A stretch of DNA of 64,000 bases from Ifrita kowaldi (taxonomy: Eukaryota > Chordata > Aves > Passeriformes > Cinclosomatidae), in contig VZRS01002616.1 of NCBI GenBank assembly GCA_013398055.1, positions 78,592-142,591 on the forward strand, read 5' to 3'. Positions 38,401 through 47,460 of the stretch are shown piece after piece. The position numbers and the translations under genes are program-made. The stretch's first letter is position 1. Every line of letters begins with the position of its first letter. The notes beneath the pieces are model-generated. The model was given only the letters and a program-made list of their open reading frames with translations. It did no database searches and was not told the origin of the DNA.

Positions 38401-41400
38401 TCATATCCATCCATCTATCCATCCATCCATCTAATCCTCATAGAACAAAGCCTCAACTCTTTATGAAATCTCCCATACCAGGAATCTCTCCAGCTGCAAA
38501 TAACATTATGACTGGGAAATCCTTCTCAACTAATGGTGGCCAAGCATCACACTGAGACTGTGCTCATGAAATTCAGTCATGGGCCAGGGCACTTTTCCAG
38601 GTACTACACAGATATACAAAGTACATAAAAGGATGATCCTTCCCAAACCTGTACAATATCTTCCCATGAATGAGCACTGTGTTTGTCTGTTTCTATTCTG
38701 AAACCAACAACAGTTTTAGTACTGCTGCACAGCCTCTCCCAAAGTCAAATAGCATAGGAGCAGCCTAAAAATCCCAAAGCCCCAGGTAGATAGTCTCATA
38801 CTACACATTTAAGATACCTCTTTCCCCCAGTGAAAATTTCCATTTGGGTCTCAATGGCAAAGGAAGACACATTTGATACTTTTATTTAAGAAGTGAAGAA
38901 AGCAGCCAGTCTAAGAGGCTGCTAAGAACATGGGGTTTCCAGTGTAGGCAAGGCTGGAATAGGACCTTCGAAAGAGGACCTTTGCCATCACTGCATTGCA
39001 TCCAACCTGTATTTCAAGTACTGGAAAACTTGTTGCTCAGTCCCAGGGCAGAGAGACAAACAGGCCAGCTCTGATCCAGAACCACAAGCTAAATCTGTAG
39101 GTCATGGAACTAAACTTCAGATCTAGTACTGCACTAGAAATGTTTTGGGGTTCTTTTAACAACATTCTCCAGCATTTCAGTCCTTAACACGGTAGCTAAG
39201 AGTCCCTCTGAACATTCTCACAGATCCACAGACTTGGATCAAGGAGGGGTTACTCTTTTCCATTCTCAGTACAATCTTCTGCACAACCAGAGCTCACAGC
39301 CAACAACACGTCAGCCTCTGTGGTTTATCAGCTACCTTTGTCATTACTAACTCTGCTTTTCTCCTAGAATACTAGGAGAAATGCTATTCTTTACAAATTT
39401 TTAGAGGGAAGTCCTCCTCTAGCTTTCATGACTCTCTCTTCTTGTAGCTAATCCTCTTGAACTTCTCCTTCATTTTGGACTTTAAAGGAGTTCTTCCCCA
39501 CAACCTTTTCTGTCTTTTAGTTTCAGATCCATATGGTTCCCAGGTTCACACAGACCTCAGTGCCCTTCGCTTTCTTTCTGTATCTGTTCTCTGTGTAACG
39601 TCTCTCAAATCTGCTACCTCTTTACTGACAATTCACAGACCTGTCTCTTCTTGCAGTCAAGCTAAAACTGACTAAAAGCATCTGCCTATGGGTATCTAGA
39701 TAAAGCTCAAGTTGGTTAAAGCAAAAGTCTTATCTTTCTTTCACAACCTGAGTTATTTCTCACTTGCTAAGGGTATTACCACTATCTTGTCTATAAACAG
39801 CTCTCATCTTCAACTTTCCTATATGTACCTCTTTACAACCTTCTGCATAACACTCCTTTCCATCCAGCTTCCTATCCAAACTCTCACATTTTGCATCTCA
39901 ATATCCTTTTTCCTGACCTTGAGAAGTTCTTTCTTGTCACGCTTACATCTACCCCAGTGCTGCTGAATGCAGCTACCCTGAATGCCATCCTGAATGCTGG
40001 TAAGATCATCTTTCTAGACTGTATCTGTTTTATACTGAACCTTTTTTTTTTGCTTTGCATTCTTCCATCCTGAAACCCTGTTCTGTAACATCAAACAAAA
40101 ACTGTACGCCTTCACTTACAAAGCCTTTGTGACCTGTCCCTTACTACCTTATCAGAACCCATTTGTTGCTATGAGACTGATCCTGTTTCCAACAGGATCC
40201 TGCCTCAGAGGCAGCTTACACATCTCATTCCTTCTGCACTCCAACATGCACTTTGCTATTTCCTACCGAGCTGCTCTCATTCTGAGAGGGTCCTTCTGCA
40301 AACACCTTCAAAGTAACCTTGTCATCATTCTTTCAAAACTCTGAAAAGCTTATTTTTGGCCTTCAATTTGTCTTTTTTGCTAACGGCTAAGCTTTCATGT
40401 GCTGAGACTCCTGCCTATCATCCTGACCAAGATTGCTTTATTGCCTCCTCCTGCTTCCTGATCTGTCTGCTACCCTCTTGTCTCTCATACATCGACTGCA
40501 AACTCTCTAGGGTAGGGCTTGTCATCTTTCAGCTTCTCCTGTGTTTGTGCAGAATGCTGCATACGAGGCTCCTGCTCCACTACCAGAACTACTAGGGACA
40601 CCGAGAAATGGCTTTATTATTGTTATTGCAATAATCTCACACAAGATTAAAGCACAGTTTTTTCCCCTTACACAGTTCTAGGGATAACACCCATAGATCG
40701 CTGCCACTCCTATTCAAGCAGCAAGTTTGTGCAATATAGTGGAAGAACTTTATCTCTGTTTAATAAAAGGTACTGCCACAAAACAGTGGTACTAACAACG
40801 CCCTGTACTACTTCATGCTGATAATGTCTAAGAAAAGCACCACCTCCCTAGAGCAAAAGCCAACTCTGTTTTAAGCACAACCTGCTCTCGTGTTATCAAT
40901 GTGCTACTCCAGCACGGGAGGTTCATATTGTACAATATATTATGATACACCTTCAGTTTGCTGCAATTATCACCACTGCTCCAATTTGCTGCTATCATTA
41001 GTGATCATTCTTTTGTTATCCCCGTTACTGTCACAGATTACTCACCATCAGGTTTAAATGGGATTTTATTTTTGTAAAACCGGAGATTGCACAAGTCATT
41101 TTGATACCGAAGATCTTTAAAGTTCTGCTAAAAGAAAGGAAATAGGACATTATCAGCCTACAAAAACCTATCAAGACTATCCAGAAAGTGACATTGGGCT
41201 CTTTGAATAATTTAAGGACAAAAAAATTTCAGACTTTTAGGAACCACAGAGTTCTAATCAAGCACTTAAAGTCTCAGTTTAAGGATCTGGAAGTTCTTTC
41301 TAGCTGGTACCTTCTCCTACTGAGGCAGCAGCAAGCATAGCAGCACCCTCCCTTCAGTCTCAGGGAACTTGAGAGACAAATAGTAAGTCAGGCAAACTCT

Positions 41401-41742
41401 ATAAATCCACCACCTTTGATATCCTTTTAAAAGGCACAAGCCTTTTCCTGGGCTCCTGCCACAGTTCCCAGGCTTATATATCTCATGTGTTGGCATGTTT
41501 ACCCAGGATGAAAAGACGTTGCTTCTCTCCCATTCACATATGTTGGGCCTCTGTATCAGCTTTTTGATTCTCATTTCTTGTACTTATTGGACAACACGGA
41601 GGTTTAAGAATGTTTTTTACTGAAAAGGCAATTTTAAACCATAAAATATTCTTACTGGGTACTGGTGTCGGTACTTGTATAAATCTCTTGCTGCGTAGAA
41701 GCTTCTCTTTGGCTTGGCTGTCAGCTCAGTTCCATCACCACT
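34711..41742 (-). CDS. OGFRL1: OGFRL1, opioid growth factor receptor-like 1 (coding exons 2-7; first exon not readable)
   Basis: Six minus-strand exons (41742-41656, 41124-41046, 37967-37889, 37798-37732, 37589-37444, 35464-34711) join in one frame: 1212 coding bases, 403 residues and a stop. All introns are GT-AG and every split codon restores a sensible residue. I recognise the family from blocks such as RSFYAARDLYKYRHQYP, EEVLNKWKGDYEKLEHNHTY, FPLREQGLNFYAKELTTYEI and FILHEALVEDTIPNIKQSAL, which belong to the OGFr_N domain of OGFR/OGFRL proteins. The domain ends near FIWGPP. The rest is a low-complexity Lys/Ser/Glu/Asp-rich tail that looks disordered, with basic patches (SKHKKPKEPK) followed by acidic stretches. 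Mammalian OGFRL1 is about 450 residues (from memory), so roughly 50-80 N-terminal residues are missing here. The molecular function of OGFRL1 is poorly known; OGFR binds the peptide met-enkephalin, but that activity should not be assumed for this paralogue. OGFR itself is the main alternative identity; the overall match favours OGFRL1. Confidence 0.95.
35465..37443 (-). other. OGFRL1: OGFRL1 intron 6
   Basis: This intron of about 2.0 kb lies between coding exons 6 and 7. Apart from the CR1 fragment at 35748-36178 it is AT-rich sequence with no recognised feature. Confidence 0.85.
35748..36178 (+). mobile_element. CR1 LINE 3' fragment in OGFRL1 intron 6
   Basis: The plus strand matches the CR1 3' region: AAGTCCTATGAGGAGCAGCT, CTCAGGGGAGACCTTA, ACAAGTGACAGGACAAG, GAAGTGGTGGAATCACC and the 3' end TTGGACTCAATGATCTC leading to ATTCTATG. 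It is antisense to OGFRL1 and confined to the intron. Confidence 0.93.
37444..37589 (-). CDS. OGFRL1: OGFRL1 coding exon 6
   Basis: This 146-base exon encodes 48 residues (EFKKTKEAIRRFLLAYKMML...RFQHLN) plus GA of a split glutamate codon. The donor is a consensus GTAAGTA and the acceptor reads CTATTAG. It encodes a helical central part of the OGFr_N domain. The intron to exon 5 is 142 bases. Confidence 0.94.
37732..37798 (-). CDS. OGFRL1: OGFRL1 coding exon 5
   Basis: This 67-base exon supplies the last base of the split tryptophan and then 22 codons, LFPLREQGLNFY through TTYEIE. It is bounded by a TTTTAACAG acceptor and a GTAATA donor. The intron separating it from exon 4 is only about 90 bases, near the lower size limit for vertebrate introns. 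Confidence 0.93.
37889..37967 (-). CDS. OGFRL1: OGFRL1 coding exon 4
   Basis: This 79-base exon completes the split glycine, encodes VYIEEVLNKWKGDYEKLEH and onwards to YIQ, and leaves TG of a tryptophan codon. The acceptor is TTATGCAG. The donor is CAGTG followed by GTTGGT, a weak match to consensus. The next GT (two codons on) would put exon 5 out of frame. The edges follow from the reading frame and may be off by one base. Confidence 0.9.
38381..38432. repeat. (TCTA)/(ATCC) tetranucleotide microsatellite
   Basis: Compound tandem TCTA, TCCA and ATCC units in OGFRL1 intron 3. Confidence 0.92.
39400..40640 (+). mobile_element. Old pyrimidine-rich interspersed repeat, LINE-tail-like
   Basis: The plus strand is strikingly C/T-rich. 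Its end (about 40495-40640) resembles the widespread amniote repeat tail of the form 'TGTAAACTCTTTGGGGCAGGG ... GTGTTTGTACAGC ... GGGCTCCTAGG', here GCAAACTCTCTAGGGTAGGG and TGTGTTTGTGCAGAATGC. Earlier blocks such as GGTAAGATCATCTTTCTAG and CTTACAAAGCCTTTGTGACC also fit. I cannot name the family securely (an L2/L3-like LINE 3' end is the best guess). The copy is strongly diverged. Confidence 0.5.
41046..41124 (-). CDS. OGFRL1: OGFRL1 coding exon 3
   Basis: This 79-base exon encodes 26 residues (NFKDLRYQNDL...PFKPD) plus the first base of a glycine codon. The donor is GTGAG. The acceptor is a tandem TAGCAG, so splicing at the upstream AG would add one glutamine in frame and move the exon edge to 41127. 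The downstream AG was chosen because the family sequence passes directly from QYP to NFKD. Confidence 0.92.
41125..41655 (-). other. OGFRL1: OGFRL1 intron 2
   Basis: A short intron of about 530 bases between coding exons 2 and 3, with no repeat recognised. Confidence 0.85.
41656..41742 (-). CDS. OGFRL1: OGFRL1 coding exon 2
   Basis: This 87-base exon encodes 29 residues in phase 0, beginning SGDGTELTAKPKRSF and ending YRHQYP. On the minus strand it follows a TGTTTCAG acceptor and ends at a GTAAGAA donor. It is the most upstream OGFRL1 exon visible. The phase-0 start means that exon 1 must end on a codon boundary. An alternative acceptor two bases downstream (CAGAG) would break the frame convention, so the first AG was chosen. 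Confidence 0.92.
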
Positions 41743-42929
41743 CTGAAACAGTTGGAAAGCAGATAATCATCATACACAAACCCCCTAAATAGCAAATTTG
41801 TATAGTATTAAAATAATCACTTTTCATTATGTAATGAAAATGTAAAAAAAAGCAATGTAAGTAAACATAAGTGCATGTATTTGCCTACTGTTTGGTCAAA
41901 CACCGAAAATTTCCCTGCCCAATACTTAACACAACACACTTTAAACTTAAGTTTAAAAATTTAATATAAAATACAAAAGCAGGACTATGAATTATCCTTC
42001 CAATGAGGCAAAATTTGATTTAAATCAACAGGCAGATTGTCATTTCCAAATGCAAGACTTCAAAGTAATTTTGGCAAGTACTAGCACAAGATGAAATTTT
42101 CAAGTTCAACTGAACTTGAAAATGCAGAGAACACCACTAATTTTGAGGAGAAAATCATACTATTTAAAAAAAACCCAAAAAAAGTCATGTGTACATAGAC
42201 TTATTGCACCCTGTGGAAGAAAATGAATAGTTACTAAAAAATTTTATTCTACTGCTTGCAATACACATGTAATAGGTTACAGTCAAGCCTAAAAGGGGAA
42301 GTTCCCTGTGACTGCACTGGGTATTTGCCGTTCTTATTGCCCATCCCGTGGCTTATTAATTGTGCATTAATGACAAACAAGCAACTACGTTCATTCCTCC
42401 TTTCACAAGACCAGCTTTGACCACACCTGCAGGCAAAATACACTTGCTTGAACAAGAAACACCCCCTGGCACTTAGTTATCCGGCCCTAGTATCACCACG
42501 TATCAAGTAGAAAAGGGAAAGACGCTTAGGCTTACTTAACTTTGTATGGTCTCTGAACCAAAACATGATATGTCTAGCAAGCTAAAAAAGGACCCAGCTG
42601 CTCCACCCTTCACGGTATTCTAACTCAAACAAAATTATTGTCAAAAGAACACTTCATTTCTTTAAGCTCGGCATTTACAAAGCATCCTAAAGAAGAGAAA
42701 CTCGCTCTGAAAATTCCTCACACCCACCGAGGAGTCACAATTCCATTGCCACATAGGATCCAATATTCAGATTTTTATCCTGTTTAATTAAGAGGCCACT
42801 TTCAATGCTCCATTTGATTGGAAACACAGCCTTCCCTGGCAATAGCAGCAGCGGGAATGTCAACGACACCAAGGCCTCGATTTTCTCTCAGTAATGACAG
42901 GGGAGGGGTGGGGAGAGATAAAAACGGGC
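41743..42929 (-). other. OGFRL1: Presumed part of OGFRL1 intron 1
   Basis: This lies between the exon 2 acceptor and the CpG-rich block. It is mostly AT-rich, becoming GC-rich after 42900. No OGFRL1 coding sequence was found in it on the minus strand. Confidence 0.6.
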
Positions 42930-43048
42930 TCGTCCTTAGCGGAGATGCAGCGCTGGGCTGTCTCCGGCCGCTCCGAACGCTGGGCAGGTGCCGCCGGCAG
43001 CAGCCCGGGCCCGCGAGTGCCGCAGAGCAGCGGGAGCTGCCCGGACCG

Positions 43049-43076
43049 CAGCTCAGCTCAGCTCAGCTCAGCTCGG
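43049..43076. repeat. (AGCTC)n pentanucleotide repeat at gap edge
   Basis: About five tandem AGCTC units run into the N gap. The 5-base period places stop codons in every minus-strand frame, so this side of the gap is not coding and probably belongs to intron 1. The repeat may be longer in the real genome. Confidence 0.85.
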
Positions 43077-43102
43077 NNNNNNNNNNNNNNNNNNNNNNNN
43101 NN
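43077..43102. other. Assembly gap (26 N) inside the CpG island
   Basis: A run of Ns interrupts the GC-rich block and directly follows a pentamer repeat. The flanks contain no recognisable OGFRL1 N-terminus in any frame, so the gap probably hides coding exon 1. Its printed length is likely a placeholder, since about 150-250 coding bases are missing. Confidence 0.9.
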
Positions 43103-43290
43103 CGGGCGCCGGGCAGCATCGGGCCGCCGGCACCGCGGGGTCGGGCGGGGCGACTCAGGGCCCGCCCGCCGCCCGGGCAGCGGGCAAGCCGTGCTCGAAG
43201 GGAGAGTGGGAGTCTCCCCTCCGAGGAGCTGCGCCCCGCGGGGATTTCGCTTCCGGGAGGCGGCCGCGGTGTTCCCTGAAGGGTTATTAG

Positions 43291-45354
43291 GAAAGCAAGT
43301 GGGTGCGGGTATTCATCGAGAAGAGTGGGCATGGCGGCTGCCCCAGAGCAGTGGTCTGGGGGGGAGATGCTTTGTTCGGTGGCAGAAGTGGTCGTGACAC
43401 CTGCAATGTGCACTAGACATGGGAAGGGTTGCGGCGAGGTGGACCCCAAGGAGTATACAGGTACTAGAGAAGACAGGAATGGAGGGGGCAATACTGTGGT
43501 AACCAGCCAGTTTCAGCTGCTCCTAAAACTCCTGCGAGTTTGGGGATAAAACTGACGTGATGTTCAAGGACCAATCTGGAGGGGCAGTGACAGTGTATTT
43601 TGTATTTGGCTAGCACATGCCTTTTGGACAGAGACAGTGCCAGGAGTGAAGACCTGATGAGTTGATGGCTCAGCACATTGTTCCAGTGCCTACTCTCACC
43701 CTCATGCCTAAAAATGTGTTCCTCATTTCTAGCCAGGGATGGTAGGCTTCAGTTCACACTCGGGGATTTCTGCCGTCTCCTTAAAGACAAATCTGTGGTG
43801 TCTGGTGACCACTCCTGAAGATGTGTATTACCATGAAGTCATCTCAGTCCTCTTCTTGGTAAACCAAGCAGGTTAAACTTCTTCAGCCTCTCACCATAAA
43901 TTCCCTTTCACATTCCCTCACTCAAAGTTGTACCTTTTTTGTCTGCTGTGTCTTGAATGTTTTAGCATCCGTTTCAAGTGCAGGTACCAACATTTTACCT
44001 GGATGTCAGGATCATGAGTATAGAGGTGATTTCATCTATATATTCTTGTTTCCCTGTCTACTCTCTATAAACTGAAAGATCATTTTAACTCAAGTTGCCA
44101 CAGTGTCATGCTTAGATGCACTCACATCAGTCTCGTACATAACCCTCCTTCAGGTTCATTTGAAGCATGTTAGCTGCATGCACTGACACCAAGGACAAGA
44201 AATTACTGGGAATGCCCTGGTTTGTCAGGCCTTGTTTCAGGCAAGTATATCTGCAGTAGCAGCTCACCTAGATGTAGTCACAGCTGCATGGCTGAGCTGT
44301 GAGCCTGCCATACAGCCCAGTCTACCTCTGCTGCCCATGCCCCTGCTGCCTCCCACCATCACCTGCCTTGGCCGAGACAGTTCTCTTCCTCCTGTGCTCT
44401 TCATGGAGATTAATAAAGCCCATTCAGCCTTTCCAATACCCCTTAGTCACCATCATGCCAGCTGCTTCCCTTCTCAGGATCCAGCTACTCCCACTCAGTC
44501 CAAGATCAAAGCTGGTGGTCCAAGCCAAGACACCCTCCTCATCCCCAACCCCGTAGGTTTTTGAGGTCTACTGGAACTTTTTTGATATGTGATATTAAGG
44601 AATGCATGTAGCACACAGGAAAGTTCAGTCTCATTTTTGCCAGTGGACATCATTTTAGTGAAGAATAAAACATCCCCATCAAGCAGGCACAAGAGAGGTT
44701 GTAAGAGGGCAAGCAGTAAGACTAGATGCTAGAGCTGCAGTTGGGGAAAGAGTCTTTTGTAACACTCATGCTTATGTATCACATTTTTTGAGAGTTCCCT
44801 CTTCTTTGACCTCATTTGGGGGAAATGCAGATTTCTTTCCTGATTCCACAGTATCTCCTCTCATGCTGTTGGCATAGTTTGAAGGAACTGACTTAAGAAA
44901 TTCTGATGTCTGGAACATATTTTTCTTGACTATCTGCTGACCAGCTACTTCCACTGGCCAACATCTACTGGCCCAGTATAGACCAGCTCTGCTTCCTCTC
45001 CCCTGCTACAGCTTTTGTCAATGTTGCCTCACAGTGATTGTGTTTATACTATGGACAGTGGAGCCTCAAAAGCATGCCTTGCACGTGCATCAAAAATCAG
45101 GAGAAAGTTTTGACGATACTCAGTTTGCATGGCAGTTAATCCCACAAAAAGATCTTCCTGCAAGAAAGCTCAATTTCTTGTGCAAGTAACTGCACCTTAT
45201 TATAGAAAGCTCAGTTTTACCTGAAGAACAAGGCTGTCAGCCAAGTCTCAAAGCTGTCGGCCAAATCTCATCACAGAATTTTAGGTAGATTTTTTAAAAG
45301 ATCTGGATCTCAGAGCACTGTTAAGAACTGGGAGTTAAATGAACTGGTGGGAGT
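43291..45354. other. No gene recognised upstream of OGFRL1
   Basis: Intergenic DNA beyond the CpG island. Opposite-strand frames of up to 110 codons are unremarkable. Confidence 0.5.
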
Positions 45355-45450
45355 AAGCCATTCTCCATCATTTACCATCAGTCCTGGTTAACAGGGGAGG
45401 TCCCAGATGACTGGAGGTTAATCAACGTGACACCCACCTACAAGATGGGG
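45355..45450 (+). pseudogene. CR1 reverse-transcriptase fragment, interrupted
   Basis: A 32-codon stretch encodes the CR1 RT motif SIIYHQSWLTGEVPDDWRLI followed by NVTPTYK, normally continued by a KKG-type segment. Homology stops at 45450, where an LTR begins. The sequence before 45355 is frame-shifted but appears CR1-like back to about 45310. Confidence 0.85.
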
Positions 45451-46237
45451 TGATCTCATGATGATTAGTCTATTCCCTTATTGTCTGCTGCATGCCCAGA
45501 AATGGTTGCTGTAGCTTTAAGGTGGGTCTGGGGGGAGCCTTGGGGCGCTTCCACAGGCTTTTTCAAAGCCTCACTCCCCAGGCATCCATGTGGGCCACAT
45601 CCTTTTATTTCACTTAGCTAGCTTGGTTTTTGTTAGCTTAGGCAAGAAGGTTTTTTTTCCTTTCCCTGGCCTTGGAGAGGCTGCCACAGCAATCCTTCGG
45701 CAGGTTTGTTTTTTTTTTTGAAGAGAACTGAATGGTTTGGTTTTGGTCTGAGATCAGAGAGAACAACTGGTGGAAGAAGAATTGGCTGGGGGCTGCTCCA
45801 TCTCAGCCCCAGACCTCGGAAAAACCAAGCCAGTGAGAGAAAGGATGCCAAATCCACCAGCTTCATCTCCTGTGAAGAGGGGACCAACATCACCAGAGAT
45901 TCACCACGTTCCCATCTGTTTTGCCCAAGCTGCTGTGGGAACCTTTTGTTTTGTTTTTTTTTTTTCCTTGAGACAGGAGCTGGTGCCATTTTTTTCTCCC
46001 CACGAGGTCCCTGGCTGCTGTGGTTTTTTATTTCTTTTTTCTTTCCCTGGCATTTTGAGGTTTTTGTTCCAGGGCTGGGGGGGTGGGGGGTGGCAATCTG
46101 CCCTTTGCCAGGTGTATGCATTTTTCCTGTGAACAATGTCTTCTTTCACAGTTGCAGCTTATTGCTGGTTCTGGTTGTGAACTAGAGGCAGTCAGGATTC
46201 ATGAAGAGGTGTCGGGGTACACAATGTGGTGATAGAG
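45420..46237 (+). repeat. First copy of 818-base direct repeat around a single N
   Basis: Matches 46239-47056 with one substitution noticed (AAGAGAACTG versus AAGTGAACTG). It begins mid-CR1 and ends just past the LTR, with no relation to element edges. Confidence 0.95.
45451..46223 (+). mobile_element. Endogenous retrovirus LTR inserted into a CR1 fragment
   Basis: The 773-base block starts TGATCTCATGATGATTAG exactly where CR1 homology stops and ends GTCGGGGTACACA. ATGGGG (45445-45450) and ATGTGG (46224-46229) could be a 6-base target duplication with one mismatch. It contains T-runs and LTR-like blocks such as AGCTTTAAGGTGGGTCTGG. Orientation is uncertain. Open frames of up to 167 codons on both strands lie inside it and are not genes. 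A second copy sits at 46270-47042. Confidence 0.65.
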
Positions 46238-46238
46238 N

Positions 46239-47056
46239 AATCAACGTGACACCCACCTACAAGATGGGGTGATCTCATGATGATTAGTCTATTCCCTTAT
46301 TGTCTGCTGCATGCCCAGAAATGGTTGCTGTAGCTTTAAGGTGGGTCTGGGGGGAGCCTTGGGGCGCTTCCACAGGCTTTTTCAAAGCCTCACTCCCCAG
46401 GCATCCATGTGGGCCACATCCTTTTATTTCACTTAGCTAGCTTGGTTTTTGTTAGCTTAGGCAAGAAGGTTTTTTTTCCTTTCCCTGGCCTTGGAGAGGC
46501 TGCCACAGCAATCCTTCGGCAGGTTTGTTTTTTTTTTTGAAGTGAACTGAATGGTTTGGTTTTGGTCTGAGATCAGAGAGAACAACTGGTGGAAGAAGAA
46601 TTGGCTGGGGGCTGCTCCATCTCAGCCCCAGACCTCGGAAAAACCAAGCCAGTGAGAGAAAGGATGCCAAATCCACCAGCTTCATCTCCTGTGAAGAGGG
46701 GACCAACATCACCAGAGATTCACCACGTTCCCATCTGTTTTGCCCAAGCTGCTGTGGGAACCTTTTGTTTTGTTTTTTTTTTTTCCTTGAGACAGGAGCT
46801 GGTGCCATTTTTTTCTCCCCACGAGGTCCCTGGCTGCTGTGGTTTTTTATTTCTTTTTTCTTTCCCTGGCATTTTGAGGTTTTTGTTCCAGGGCTGGGGG
46901 GGTGGGGGGTGGCAATCTGCCCTTTGCCAGGTGTATGCATTTTTCCTGTGAACAATGTCTTCTTTCACAGTTGCAGCTTATTGCTGGTTCTGGTTGTGAA
47001 CTAGAGGCAGTCAGGATTCATGAAGAGGTGTCGGGGTACACAATGTGGTGATAGAG
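46239..47056 (+). repeat. Second copy of 818-base repeat, probable assembly duplicate
   Basis: Starts directly after the N at 46238, repeats the CR1 junction and the whole LTR, and then passes into sequence found only once. Confidence 0.95.
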
Positions 47057-47460
47057 AGATAGGCCCTGAAGGCCAGAGAGACAGAGCCTCTTTCCTGGGC
47101 CTGTGGGTGACCCTGGGACTGTATCCAGGTCACCGGGGATGGGCAGAGAGAGGATTGTGAGTTTGTGGACAGGGATGGACCTGTGAGAGGTGATGGTTGT
47201 AGTTTGTGACCTTATAGGGTATTGTCTACCTGTTACCATAGTAGGTAAAATCTGGGCACTATCCCAGGTGGTTGGGGGACACTGTGGTGAACATCTTTCC
47301 TGTTTATATGATGTTATATCCTGGGTGTGCTGGTATTTAGGGTAATTTTGGCTGCGTAATGAAGGACTTTGCATCTCCATCTTGTGTGTGGAGTCCATGC
47401 TCATGCGTGATCACTGCAAAGAGGCTGTAGCACGTAGAATAGCATTGTAGGGTGGTATTT
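47057..47460. other. Possible ERV-derived or unidentified sequence after the LTR
   Basis: G-rich sequence adjoining the LTR, of different texture from the AT-rich DNA that follows about 47470. It could be ERV leader or an older repeat; no gag, pol or env motif was recognised. Confidence 0.3.

Larger units (their letters stand above)
37968..41045 (-). other. OGFRL1: OGFRL1 intron 3
   Basis: This is the longest OGFRL1 intron seen here, about 3.1 kb. It contains a tetranucleotide microsatellite (38381-38432) and an old pyrimidine-rich repeat (39400-40640), both listed separately. Confidence 0.85.
42930..43290 (-). promoter_or_regulatory. OGFRL1: CpG-island promoter region, probable OGFRL1 5' end
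   Basis: This is the only strongly GC- and CpG-rich block in the window. It lies about 1.2-1.5 kb upstream of exon 2 on the correct side of the minus-strand gene. It contains GC-box-like GGGCGGGGCG (near 43145) and many CG dinucleotides. No TATA box was recognised. The start site and first exon cannot be placed because the block is broken by an N run. A divergent plus-strand transcript is possible but not supported. Confidence 0.75.

Noticed and set aside
42818..43491. Frames of 100-167 codons crossing the N gap
   Set aside because: They read through Ns in a GC-rich CpG island where stops are rare. None matches the expected OGFRL1 N-terminus.
45633..46185. Pairs of 120-167 codon frames on both strands, repeated at 46452-47004
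   Set aside because: They fall within the LTR and its assembly duplicate; the repetition reflects duplicated sequence, not conserved genes.
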